A stretch of 64,000 bases of DNA from AC-49 sp963817035 (GTDB taxonomy: Bacteria; Actinomycetota; Thermoleophilia; Solirubrobacterales; Solirubrobacteraceae): the NCBI GenBank assembly GCA_963817035.1, contig CAWFMM010000003.1, positions 310,001 through 374,000 of the forward strand, read 5' to 3'. The notes below the pieces were generated by a model. That model was given only the letters and a program-made list of their open reading frames with translations, did no database searches and had not been told where the DNA came from. The number at the start of each line of letters is the position of its first letter. Within the stretch, counting starts at the first letter, position 1. This document shows positions 57,634 to 64,000 of the stretch, in pieces. Both the position numbers and the translations under genes were made by a program.

Positions 57634-57753
57634 GGCGCGACCGGCACGCTTAGGGGACCACGGACCATGACATCTTAACCGTAGTCGATCCGACCGCATC
57701 ATCGGGCTGCGGTCCTCGGCGATGGCGCGCCTCTGATCCCCCCGGCTTGACGT

Positions 57754-57771
57754 ATGCCGATATCGGTATAT
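57754..57771. promoter_or_regulatory. 18-bp palindrome, likely ArsR operator
   Basis: TATGCCGATATCGGTATA: 16 of 18 bases are symmetric around a perfect CCGATATCGG core, ending 9 nt before the ArsR ATG. The place and AT-rich ends suit a self-repressing ArsR-family regulator. It also argues against the in-frame ATG at 57754 as start. Confidence 0.65.
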
Positions 57772-57780
57772 GATGCCAGG

Positions 57781-58122
57781 ATGGCACGAGCAGCGACGAC
57801 GTCGGACGTCTTCAACGCGATCGCCGAGCCGCAGCGCCGGGAGATCCTGGTGCTGCTGCGGGCGGGTGAGCGGCCGGTGACTGAGTTGGCCCGGGAGCTG
57901 GGGATGACCCAGCCGGGGGCGTCCAAACACCTGCGGGTGCTCCGGGAGGTCGGACTGGTGCGGGACCGCAAGGCAGGCAAGCAACGCTTGTACGGCCTTG
58001 ACGCCCGCGAGCTGCGACCGGTTCACGAGTGGACCGGCGGGTTCGAACGGTTCTGGAACGAGAGCTTCGACAAGCTGGACGATTACGTGCAGGACCTCAA
58101 ACAGGCAAGGCAGGAGGAGTAG
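57781..58122 (+). CDS. ArsR-family transcriptional regulator
   Basis: 113 residues. Winged helix: DVFNAIAEPQRREILVLLRA, PVTELARELGMTQPGASKHL and RVLREVGLVRDRKAGKQRLY, then GLD. No metal-binding cysteine motif is present, so it belongs to the metal-independent group that pairs with SRPBCC genes. The C-terminus ends WTGGFERFWNESFDKLDDYV. The SRPBCC gene follows after 3 nt. Confidence 0.92.
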   Translation: MARAATTSDVFNAIAEPQRREILVLLRAGERPVTELARELGMTQPGASKHLRVLREVGLVRDRKAGKQRLYGLDARELRPVHEWTGGFERFWNESFDKLDDYVQDLKQARQEE

Positions 58123-58125
58123 CTG

Positions 58126-58620
58126 ATGAGCGCGACGGGACGAGGAGCGCCGGCGCAGTCCGCGACGGCCGACCGCGAGATCGTGATCTCCCGGGTCATA
58201 AGTGCCCCACGGGAGCTGGTGTTCGAGGCATTCACCGAGGTGCGGCACCTGTCGCAGTGGTGGGGACCGGAAGGGTTCACCACCACGACGCGGGCGTTCG
58301 AGTTCCACGTCGGCGGGGAGTGGGACTTCGTGATGCACGGACCGGACGGGACGGACTACCAGGAGTGGATCTCCTGGACCGAGATCGCCCCGCCGCAGCG
58401 GATCGCGCTGCGGCACGGTGAGGCTCGCGACGACCCGAACGCCTTCGAGTCCGTCTTGACGTTCGCGCCCGACGGCGCGGCGACCCGGATCGAGATGCGC
58501 ACGGTGTTCCCCACCAAGGAGCTGCGCGACGAGGCGGTCGAGAAGTACCACGCGATCGAGGGCGGCCAGCAGACCCTGAGCAACCTGGCTGCCTACGTCA
58601 CCGAGATCGTTCGGGATTGA
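58126..58620 (+). CDS. SRPBCC (AHSA1-like) family protein
   Basis: 164 residues, START/Bet v1-like fold that holds hydrophobic ligands: IVISRVISAPRELVFEAFTE, HLSQWWGPEGFTTTTRAFEF, HVGGEWDFVMHGPDGTDYQE, and the long C-terminal helix AIEGGQQTLSNLAAYVTEI. The ArsR-AHSA1 pair is common in bacteria; the SRPBCC partner's role is unknown. Same operon as the ArsR gene. Confidence 0.93.
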   Translation: MSATGRGAPAQSATADREIVISRVISAPRELVFEAFTEVRHLSQWWGPEGFTTTTRAFEFHVGGEWDFVMHGPDGTDYQEWISWTEIAPPQRIALRHGEARDDPNAFESVLTFAPDGAATRIEMRTVFPTKELRDEAVEKYHAIEGGQQTLSNLAAYVTEIVRD

Positions 58621-58723
58621 GGACTGATGGCCCGGACCTGACCTACGCAGTCCGGGAGCGCTAGGTGTCTCAACCTCAGCGCTCCCCCGCCGAGGTCGGC
58701 TGTCTCGCTACGATTGGCGCGCG

Positions 58724-58987
58724 ATGGATCACCACGACGCCCGCGCGGCCCTCGAAGCCCTCGAGACGATGCTCGAGCCCGACGGCTACGGCGTCGTCGT
58801 TCAGGAGTGGCCGGCCGGCCCCGGCCACGCCCGGATCGAGGTCGTCGCGCTCGAAGGTGCGTGCGAGGACTGCCTCGTCCCCAAGGAGCTTCTCGCGGCG
58901 ATCGTCGCCGAGCGCCTCCCGGCCGGCGTTCAACTCGAGGCCGCCGACCTCGTGTACCCGGGCGAGCCGGCCAGCAGCTCCTCGTAA
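58724..58987 (+). CDS. Small CxxC protein, NifU-C-terminal-like
   Basis: 87 residues: ALEALETMLEPDGYGVVVQE, ARIEVVALEGACEDCLVPKE and LLAAIVAERLPAGVQL. The beta-strand, GxCxxC and helix order resembles the NifU C-terminal Fe-S scaffold domain, though sequence similarity is limited. The last 58 nt overlap, on opposite strands, the 3' end of the UGSC gene. Function is uncertain. Confidence 0.6.
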   Translation: MDHHDARAALEALETMLEPDGYGVVVQEWPAGPGHARIEVVALEGACEDCLVPKELLAAIVAERLPAGVQLEAADLVYPGEPASSSS

Positions 58988-60687
58988 CCCGCCGGCGGCT
59001 CGATGACCTTGGTCGTCGGCTGGCCGTGGGTGTGGTTGGAGATGTAGCCGCGCTGCCAGTACATGTCGGGATTGCCGGCCACGACGATGCGGATCGACTC
59101 GGGGCTCAGGAAGCTCGGGATCAGGCGGTCGGGATCGCGCGAGCGCAGGAAGTCCTCACCGATCTTGCCCGTGGCAACCATGTTCTCGAGATCGAGGCCG
59201 GTGTAGAGCCCGCGCCCGAGCGTCGCCCGCGCGGGAACGCGCGACTCCTCATAGAGATGGCGGCGCACGTCGTCCTTGGACCAGCCGTGCGCGGCTAGCA
59301 CGCGGGCGCAATGCGGGCTGAGGATGAGCAGCGGGTGAAAGCCGCCGTAGGTCAGGCCGGTGAACAGCCAGTACGACGCCGTGCCCTTGGCGAAGTACTC
59401 GACGATCGGCCGTAGGTAGGTGTAGGGGTTGTCGGAGTCGCCGCCGTCCTCGTACTCGCCCATCGGCGTCGAGGCCGCGAAGACGCTCTGCACCGTGACC
59501 CCGCTGCACCCCTCGGGGACGCCGTCGTCGTCGCCGGCGGTCGGCCAGCCGATCTTGCCGATCGCACCCTCGTCCTCGGCGAGCACGACGTGGAAGTTCT
59601 GCCCGATCCCGCCGCGCTCGGTCTCCCCCGGACGCAGCCCCGCGACGTTGCGCATGTACAGCCGCAGGAAGCGGCCGATCGAGCTGTTGGACCGCCGGCC
59701 CAGGCGCTGGGCGCCGATGCCGTAGTTGAACCCCAGCTGCTCGATGATCGGGCCGCTGACCGTGATCAGCGGCTCCCACGCCGCGCCGCTCGCCGAGTCC
59801 GGAAGCCGGAACGACGGCTCGGCGATCGCCTGCACTGCGGCGACGAGCACCGGCATGTACTCCGGGCGACAGCCGGCCATCACACCGTTGACCGCGACGC
59901 TCCACACCGTGGCCTCCCGGAACTCGGGCTGCAGCACGCCGAGGACCTCAGCGGGCTCACGGTCGGTGAAGGCCATGAACGCCTGGACCGCGTCGGTCGT
60001 CGGCGGCACGACCGGCAGGCCATCGGACCAACCCTGCAGGTCGAAGTGATCGTTGACCGGCCCGATCGAGCCGCTGAACACGGTCTCGTGCGGCGTGGGC
60101 TGCGTGGCCGGTGCGACGTGACTCGGCATCGACCCTGTGAACCCGGCGACGACCTGATCGGTGATCGTCGTGGTGATCTTCTCGGCGAATTGCTCGTCGC
60201 TGTCCATCGGAATCCGGCCCGGGTAGACGGCGAGCGGCAGACCTTCCATGCCGAACATCCGCGCGAGAAGGTTGGCCTGCTTCTCGAACGCGCTGCCAAC
60301 GACCGACACCGTCGGATAGCCGGCGCGTTCGGCCGCGACGCTCGCGCGGATCGTCGCCGCGGTGCAACTTCCGCAGTGCCCGACGCCGCAGATCACCGCG
60401 TCGACGCCATGCTCGGCCAGCAACGCCGGGAGGCGATCGACGATCTCGAGCTCGTCGGCGCCGTGGATGTTCCCGAACACCGGGTACTCGACGAACGCCG
60501 CGCCCGGGAAGCGGGCGCGCAGCGCATCACGCAACAGCGGGTAGGCGTCATCGCCGCGGTAGAGGTAGTCCCACAGCTCCGCGATCACCATGCCGTTGAG
60601 GTCCTCGAGCCGGTCGCCGAGCGGCTCGCCCGCGCTCGCCTTCGGGCCCAGAGGCCAGACCACGTCGTAGCTCGGCTCGTCACTCAT
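58930..60687 (-). CDS. UGSC-family (cysteine form) protein with long C-terminal domain
   Basis: 585 residues. The first 190 carry the UGSC-type redox motif: Cys100-GVGH-Cys105-GS-Cys108 (ICGVGHCGSCTAATI). In related selenoproteins the position of Cys105 is selenocysteine; here it is TGC-coded Cys, not TGA. Residues about 190-585 form a second domain I do not recognise (GWSDGLPVVPPTTDAVQAFM, GVMAGCRPEYMPVLVAAVQA, GGFHPLLILSPHCARVLAAH, SIRIVVAGNPDMYWQRGYIS). A clean palindrome lies 84 nt upstream. GAGAGAG precedes the ATG. Confidence 0.75.
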   Translation of the reverse strand: MSDEPSYDVVWPLGPKASAGEPLGDRLEDLNGMVIAELWDYLYRGDDAYPLLRDALRARFPGAAFVEYPVFGNIHGADELEIVDRLPALLAEHGVDAVICGVGHCGSCTAATIRASVAAERAGYPTVSVVGSAFEKQANLLARMFGMEGLPLAVYPGRIPMDSDEQFAEKITTTITDQVVAGFTGSMPSHVAPATQPTPHETVFSGSIGPVNDHFDLQGWSDGLPVVPPTTDAVQAFMAFTDREPAEVLGVLQPEFREATVWSVAVNGVMAGCRPEYMPVLVAAVQAIAEPSFRLPDSASGAAWEPLITVSGPIIEQLGFNYGIGAQRLGRRSNSSIGRFLRLYMRNVAGLRPGETERGGIGQNFHVVLAEDEGAIGKIGWPTAGDDDGVPEGCSGVTVQSVFAASTPMGEYEDGGDSDNPYTYLRPIVEYFAKGTASYWLFTGLTYGGFHPLLILSPHCARVLAAHGWSKDDVRRHLYEESRVPARATLGRGLYTGLDLENMVATGKIGEDFLRSRDPDRLIPSFLSPESIRIVVAGNPDMYWQRGYISNHTHGQPTTKVIEPPAGYEELLAGSPGYTRSAASS

Positions 60688-60770
60688 GCGATCTCTCTCG
60701 TATCGATCCACATCACGGTCACCGGCGCGCGCTGCGCCGAGTAACACCAAGACCCCGCGGCCGAGCGAGA

Positions 60771-60784
60771 CAAACGGCCGTTTG
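60771..60784. promoter_or_regulatory. Perfect 14-bp palindrome CAAACGGCCGTTTG
   Basis: Fully symmetric and 84 nt upstream of the UGSC gene start. TetR-family operators often have this form. No dedicated regulator gene is adjacent. Confidence 0.6.
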
Positions 60785-60790
60785 GTGGGA

Positions 60791-61078
60791 TCATCCTATC
60801 CTCGGCGGGTGTGATGTCAACGGCATTGTGAGCCAGGCCGGCGGTGGCGCCACGATGACCCGCGCGCCGGTCGGCCCGCCCTGGCTGAACCATGCCGTCA
60901 GCCGCGAGGCGGAAGCCTTCCCGGGGCCCGGGTTGCGAACGGTGACCGTGAGCGCGACGGCGTGACCGGTCAGCGCCCGGGCCGGAGCGTGGAGCCCGCC
61001 GCTGATCGTGACCTCGAGGCCGTCGTCCTGGGGAACGCGCCGCGCGATTGTTGCCGGGGACGATGTGTGTCCGGCTGC
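60791..61078 (-). pseudogene. CARDB-like extracellular domain remnant
   Basis: The minus frame reads RRVPQDDGLEVTISGGLHAP, ARALTGHAVALTVTVRNPGP, GKASASRLTAWFSQGGPTGA, RVIVAPPPAWLTMPLT, typical of CARDB/Ig-like adhesion repeats (LTVTVRNPGPGxASAS). It has no start and is bounded by stops, so it is a leftover of a secreted or surface protein gene just after yceI. Confidence 0.5.
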
Positions 61079-61579
61079 TCAGGCCGGGATCAGCCGGCCG
61101 CGCACGATGAGCGTGCTCGGCGCGCGCATCATGCCCAGCGGCGACCAGGTCATGCCCAGGGCGCGGTGATCGGCGGTCGTGGTGGCGTCGATGTGTGGCT
61201 GGCCGTCGACGTCGGTGATGGTGGCGTCGAGCTCGAGCCGAACGGTCTTGCCGGACGCGGACAGCTGCCCGGTCACGTTGAGGGTGTCGCCGTCGAGCGT
61301 GGCCGTGTCGGAGACGAACCGGACCTCGGGGTGGTGGTCGACGTCGAAGAAGTCCTTGGAGCGCAGGTGCTCGTCGCGTTTCTTCTGCTTGGTGTCGAGG
61401 CTGTCGGCCTGGATGGTCAGCGTGACAGCCGGCTCGGCGTGGAGGTCAATCGTGCCGGCGTACTGGTCGAAGTGGCCTTTGACGGTCATCAGGCCCCAGA
61501 AGTGCCGGACGTGGAACTCGATGCTTGAGGTCTCGGGGTCCAGGCGCCAGGCGCCGGAGGTCAGGGAGTCGAAAGCCAT
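61079..61579 (-). CDS. YceI family protein
   Basis: 166 residues, lipocalin-like beta-barrel: GAWRLDPETSSIEFHVRHFW, GLMTVKGHFDQYAGTIDLHA, KDFFDVDHHPEVRFVSDTAT and a final ALGMTWSPLGMMRAPSTLIV. Family members bind isoprenoid or polar lipids. No signal peptide is present, so it is cytoplasmic, as in most actinobacterial YceI proteins. It starts 14 nt after the NmrA-like gene's stop, so the two are probably co-transcribed. Confidence 0.93.
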   Translation of the reverse strand: MAFDSLTSGAWRLDPETSSIEFHVRHFWGLMTVKGHFDQYAGTIDLHAEPAVTLTIQADSLDTKQKKRDEHLRSKDFFDVDHHPEVRFVSDTATLDGDTLNVTGQLSASGKTVRLELDATITDVDGQPHIDATTTADHRALGMTWSPLGMMRAPSTLIVRGRLIPA

Positions 61580-61593
61580 GCTGTGGATGTCCT

Positions 61594-62463
61594 TTATTTG
61601 GCGGTGCCGTCGAGGACGGCACCGATCGCTTGCAGTGTGGGGGTCGCGGGACGGCCCGCGAGACGCTCGATGTCACCGGAGGGGGTACCCGACCAGCCTA
61701 CGCGGTAGGCGGCGTAGAAGCCCAGCATGGCCGGGATGAATGCAGCGGGCAGGCCGGCGGCGGTCATGCGGGCTTCGGCTTCGGTGTCGTCGATCGGTCG
61801 GTAGGCGATCGGCTTACCCGCGCGTTCGGAGGCCAGTGCGGCCAGGTCCGTCCATGTGACGGCATCCTGACCCGTCAGGTCATAGACCTTGCCCTCGTGG
61901 CCGTCCTCGAGCAGGACGGTCGCGATCGCCGCGGCCAGGTCGGTGCGCAGCACCGGCGCGACGCGCGCGTCGCCCACGGGGGCGGCGAGTTCGCCCGCGG
62001 CGATCGCGCCCGCGACGTCGCCGGCGATGATCTCGGTGTAGATGCCGTGCCGCAGGTGCGTGGCCGGGACGCCGGTCGCCTCGATGCCCTCGAAGACGCG
62101 CGTGTGGGCGCTGAGCAGCGGGAAGTCCAGGCCCTCCACCTCCGCCGCTCCCGGGTAGACGATGTGCTTCACGCCGGCGTCGGCGGCGGCCTGGGCGACC
62201 GGCAGCATCTCGGCCACGCGCGCATCGGGATCCGGGGTTGGCGTCGGCATCAGCAGCAGGCGATCGACGCCCGTGAACGCGGCGCGCATCGATGCAAGGT
62301 CGTGGTAATCGCCCCGGCGCACATCGACACCACGGGCGGAGAGGTCGGCGGCCGCCTCAGGATCGCGGACGCTGACGGCCAGCGGTGCGTCCGGCGCTCG
62401 CCGCAGGACCTCCTCGACGATCAGGCGGCCGAGCTGGCCGTTGGCTCCGGTGATCAACAACAT
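61594..62463 (-). CDS. NmrA/QOR2-like NAD(P)-binding oxidoreductase
   Basis: 289 residues, atypical SDR. N-terminal MLLITGANGQLGRLIVEEVL is the NADP-binding GxxGxxG; RVAEMLPVAQAAADAGVKHI, HLRHGIYTEIIAGDVAGAIA and LTGQDAVTWTDLAALASERA follow. QOR2-type enzymes reduce quinones and NmrA types sense NADP. The start is ATG 62463. It is divergent from a TetR gene, with two matching operators between them. Confidence 0.9.
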   Translation of the reverse strand: MLLITGANGQLGRLIVEEVLRRAPDAPLAVSVRDPEAAADLSARGVDVRRGDYHDLASMRAAFTGVDRLLLMPTPTPDPDARVAEMLPVAQAAADAGVKHIVYPGAAEVEGLDFPLLSAHTRVFEGIEATGVPATHLRHGIYTEIIAGDVAGAIAAGELAAPVGDARVAPVLRTDLAAAIATVLLEDGHEGKVYDLTGQDAVTWTDLAALASERAGKPIAYRPIDDTEAEARMTAAGLPAAFIPAMLGFYAAYRVGWSGTPSGDIERLAGRPATPTLQAIGAVLDGTAK

Positions 62464-62487
62464 GACAACCCCTTCGGTGGCATACAA

Positions 62488-62505
62488 GCGGAGATCGGTC
62501 CCCGC
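62488..62505. promoter_or_regulatory. TetR-type operator, copy A
   Basis: GCGGAGATCGGTCCCCGC, a palindrome with one mismatched pair around a 4-nt spacer, 25 nt upstream of the NmrA-like start. A second copy lies at 62530. Confidence 0.6.
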
Positions 62506-62529
62506 TGCAGGTCTTGCACGATAACACAA

Positions 62530-62547
62530 ACGGGGATTGGTCTCCGC
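62530..62547. promoter_or_regulatory. TetR-type operator, copy B
   Basis: ACGGGGATTGGTCTCCGC, the inverted partner of copy A (consensus GCGGRGA-N4-TCYCCGC), 22 nt before the TetR GTG. The two sites are 42 nt apart centre to centre, four helical turns. Confidence 0.6.
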
Positions 62548-62569
62548 TTACGGTGGTACGGTTGATGTC

Positions 62570-63181
62570 GTGCCCGAACCGATCACGCTTCGCGCGGATG
62601 CTCAGCGCAACCGCGACACCATCGTCGTCGCCGCGCGCGCAGCGTTCGGCGAGCACGGCCTGGCCGCTTCTCTGGACGACATCGCCAAGCGCGCCAGAGT
62701 CGGCAGCGGGACCCTCTATCGCCACTTCCCCACCCGCGACGACCTGATCACGGCCGTGTTCCTGGAACGTATGGCCGAGAACCTCACTGAGCTCGAAGCG
62801 GCCCGGCAGAACCCCGACCCCTGGGAGGCGTTCTGCGACTACGTGCGACGGACCTGTCGCGCCCAGGCAGCCGACAAGGGCCTGGCGGACCTCATCGCCA
62901 TCGGCCACCGCAGCAAGCAGCTACGCGAACTGCGCAACAAGGCCTACGACGGCCTCGTCGGGCTGATCGACGCCTCGAAAGCCCAGGGCAGCCTGCGCAC
63001 CGACTTCACCTCCGAGGACGTCGTACTACTGCTGATGGCCAACGCAGGCATCATCGACCGCGCCGGTCGGGCCGCGGCAATCGCCTCTGAGCGCTTCGTG
63101 GCAGTCACCCTCGACGGCTATCGCGCCGAAGGCGCGACCCCCGCCTCGCCCTCCCCTCACCCTCACCACGAACAATGCTGA
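62570..63181 (+). CDS. TetR-family transcriptional regulator
   Basis: 203 residues. HTH: TIVVAARAAFGEHGLAASLD, DIAKRARVGSGTLYRHFPTR, DDLI. The C-terminal domain (WEAFCDYVRRTCRAQAADKG, LADLIAIGHRSKQLRELRNK) is the type common in SDR- or efflux-linked repressors. GTG 62570 is the most likely start. It probably represses itself and the divergent NmrA-yceI operon through the paired operators. Confidence 0.92.
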   Translation: MPEPITLRADAQRNRDTIVVAARAAFGEHGLAASLDDIAKRARVGSGTLYRHFPTRDDLITAVFLERMAENLTELEAARQNPDPWEAFCDYVRRTCRAQAADKGLADLIAIGHRSKQLRELRNKAYDGLVGLIDASKAQGSLRTDFTSEDVVLLLMANAGIIDRAGRAAAIASERFVAVTLDGYRAEGATPASPSPHPHHEQC

Positions 63182-63305
63182 TCGCCCTACGGCACCGGGG
63201 ACGATAAGACCGGACCGATGGCAAGTGGAACGGGCTTCCCGATTCTGTGCTAACGTGAGCCCCAGGAGCGGATCGGCCGTTCCACTTACGAAAGGTGATG
63301 CCATC

Positions 63306-63710
63306 ATGACCACGCAGACAGCCCCCCGTTTCCTGAACCAGGCGCCGCACGGGTTCTCCAACGTGGTGGAGGTTCCGCCGGGACGTCTGATCTTCGTCAC
63401 CGGCCAGATGTCGATCGACGCGGCGGGCGAGCTGGTCGGCGAGGGCGACTTCGCCGCCCAGGTGGAGCAGGTCTTCGAGAACCTCGTCGCTCAGCTCGCG
63501 GCGGTGGACGCCACGTTCGAGCACGTGATCAAGCTGGAGACACTTGCCGTCGCCGACGCGTTCATGGAGCACATGTACACCTTTGGCGAGGTCCGCAACC
63601 GCTACATCAACCTGACGACCCCGCCGGCGAGCGCCGTCACCCTGGCCCCCAAGCTCGTCCACCCCGGCGCCCTGATCGACATCGCGGTGATCGCCCACCT
63701 TCCGAGCTAG
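63306..63710 (+). CDS. RidA family (YjgF/YER057c) protein
   Basis: 134 residues. Family pattern: FSNVVEVPPGRLIFVTGQMS, GDFAAQVEQVFENLVAQLAA, FEHVIKLETLAVADAFMEHM and the C-terminal PASAVTLAPKLVHPGALIDI. The arginine of the canonical RidA imine-deaminase motif (R105) is replaced: the strand reads SAVTLAPKLVHPG, so classic enamine deamination is doubtful. AAAGGTGAT lies before the ATG, and a strong hairpin follows the stop. Confidence 0.92.
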   Translation: MTTQTAPRFLNQAPHGFSNVVEVPPGRLIFVTGQMSIDAAGELVGEGDFAAQVEQVFENLVAQLAAVDATFEHVIKLETLAVADAFMEHMYTFGEVRNRYINLTTPPASAVTLAPKLVHPGALIDIAVIAHLPS

Positions 63711-63714
63711 CACC

Positions 63715-63760
63715 GCCCCGCCCGGCCGGGCGTGCTGCGCCCGGCCAGGGCGGCGGGGCC
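63715..63760 (+). terminator. GC-rich hairpin after ridA
   Basis: GGCCGGGCG (63725-63733) pairs perfectly with CGCCCGGCC (63739-63747) around TGCTG, and outer CCGCCC/GGGCGG extend the stem. It lies within 15 nt of the ridA stop and also ends the opposing partial gene. Confidence 0.6.
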
Positions 63761-63779
63761 GGACGCGAGCCGGACGGTC

Positions 63780-64000
63780 CGCCGGACGCGTGGCGAGCTC
63801 GCCGGAGCGCAGCTTTTCGATCATGGCATTCGTCTGCTCGCGGTAGAAGGTGCCATCCGCGAGCTCGAGGACCGGTAGGAGCTTCTGCCCGGTCATCGCG
63901 ACGACGTCGGCACACGACTTGCGCGACTTGCCGTAGCCGTGGGTCACGACCTCGAACTCGACTCCCGCCTCATCGAGGGCGCGTTCGATCCGCCAGCACG
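63780..64000 (-). CDS. Glutathione S-transferase N-terminal/glutaredoxin-like protein, partial
   Basis: The 5' end lies beyond the window. Visible residues CWRIERALDEAGVEFEVVTH, GQKLLPVLELADGTFYREQT and NAMIEKLRSGEL match the thioredoxin-fold GST_N pattern, with the conserved cis-proline in LLPVLELADG. After about 63780 the sequence becomes Arg/Pro-rich and the frame stays open far into antisense ridA, so the real 3' end is uncertain. Confidence 0.55.

Noticed and set aside
60372..60374. Selenocysteine in the UGSC motif
   Set aside because: Codon 105 is a Cys codon (TGC), not TGA, and no selenocysteine-type hairpin was sought or needed.

Overview
The window is high-GC DNA with dense, overlapping, strongly G/C-ending genes. 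The gene families suggest an actinobacterium: a Streptomyces-type GNAT/acyl-CoA ligase fusion, a GT4 trehalose synthase, an ECF42 sigma factor with its DGPF partner, and many VOC, amidohydrolase and CaiB families. Thermoleophilia/Solirubrobacterales is my best guess, but there is no rRNA or marker gene to prove it. I saw no tRNA, rRNA, CRISPR array, insertion sequence or origin.

1-11.4 kb (minus strand) is one tightly overlapping operon, read from right to left: a FadD15-like acyl-CoA ligase, a GltD-like NAD(P)H/Fe-S oxidoreductase, pyruvate:ferredoxin oxidoreductase (NifJ), a DHODH-like flavoprotein, a GNAT/ADP-forming acyl-CoA ligase fusion, and a zinc alcohol dehydrogenase cut by the window edge. 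It reads as a fermentation and redox-balancing module. A two-CBS-domain protein, a double universal stress protein and a remnant of the start of a GAPDH gene lie just beyond it. This resembles actinobacterial hypoxia/dormancy islands.

11.6-25.5 kb is mixed: trehalose synthase, a small ABC exporter, a metal(loid) block (ArsR-ArsC fusion, VOC protein, ChrA), transsulfuration (cystathionine beta-synthase and gamma-synthase) and the ECF42 pair. This stretch holds many lesions. The permease has one frameshift, the stress protein one and cbs two, and there are remnants of ltrA, a secreted protein and gap.

26-53 kb is a large catabolic island. It has three amidohydrolases, an isochorismatase-like hydrolase, a Rieske protein, two aldehyde dehydrogenases, four MDR dehydrogenases, an aldo/keto reductase, an SDR, four VOC proteins, one intact and one broken CaiB CoA-transferase, two MetE/UROD-fold proteins, a split TPP decarboxylase, an FAH-family hydrolase, a P450, two 3Fe-4S-type ferredoxins and one TetR regulator. 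A ferredoxin reductase lies further on at 56.4-57.6 kb. Several promoters in the island share a TACCGTA motif. A perfect 62-nt inverted repeat links the split-decarboxylase gene to a decayed relative 18 kb away. The substrate cannot be read from sequence alone; degradation of a cyclic or aromatic carboxylate is plausible.

53.4-64 kb returns to general functions: a broken secreted-protein gene, BipA/TypA, the ferredoxin reductase, an ArsR/SRPBCC pair with a clear palindromic operator, a UGSC-family protein with a perfect 14-bp palindrome upstream, YceI, an NmrA-like reductase divergent from a TetR gene with two matching operators, RidA, and a partial thioredoxin-fold protein at the right edge.
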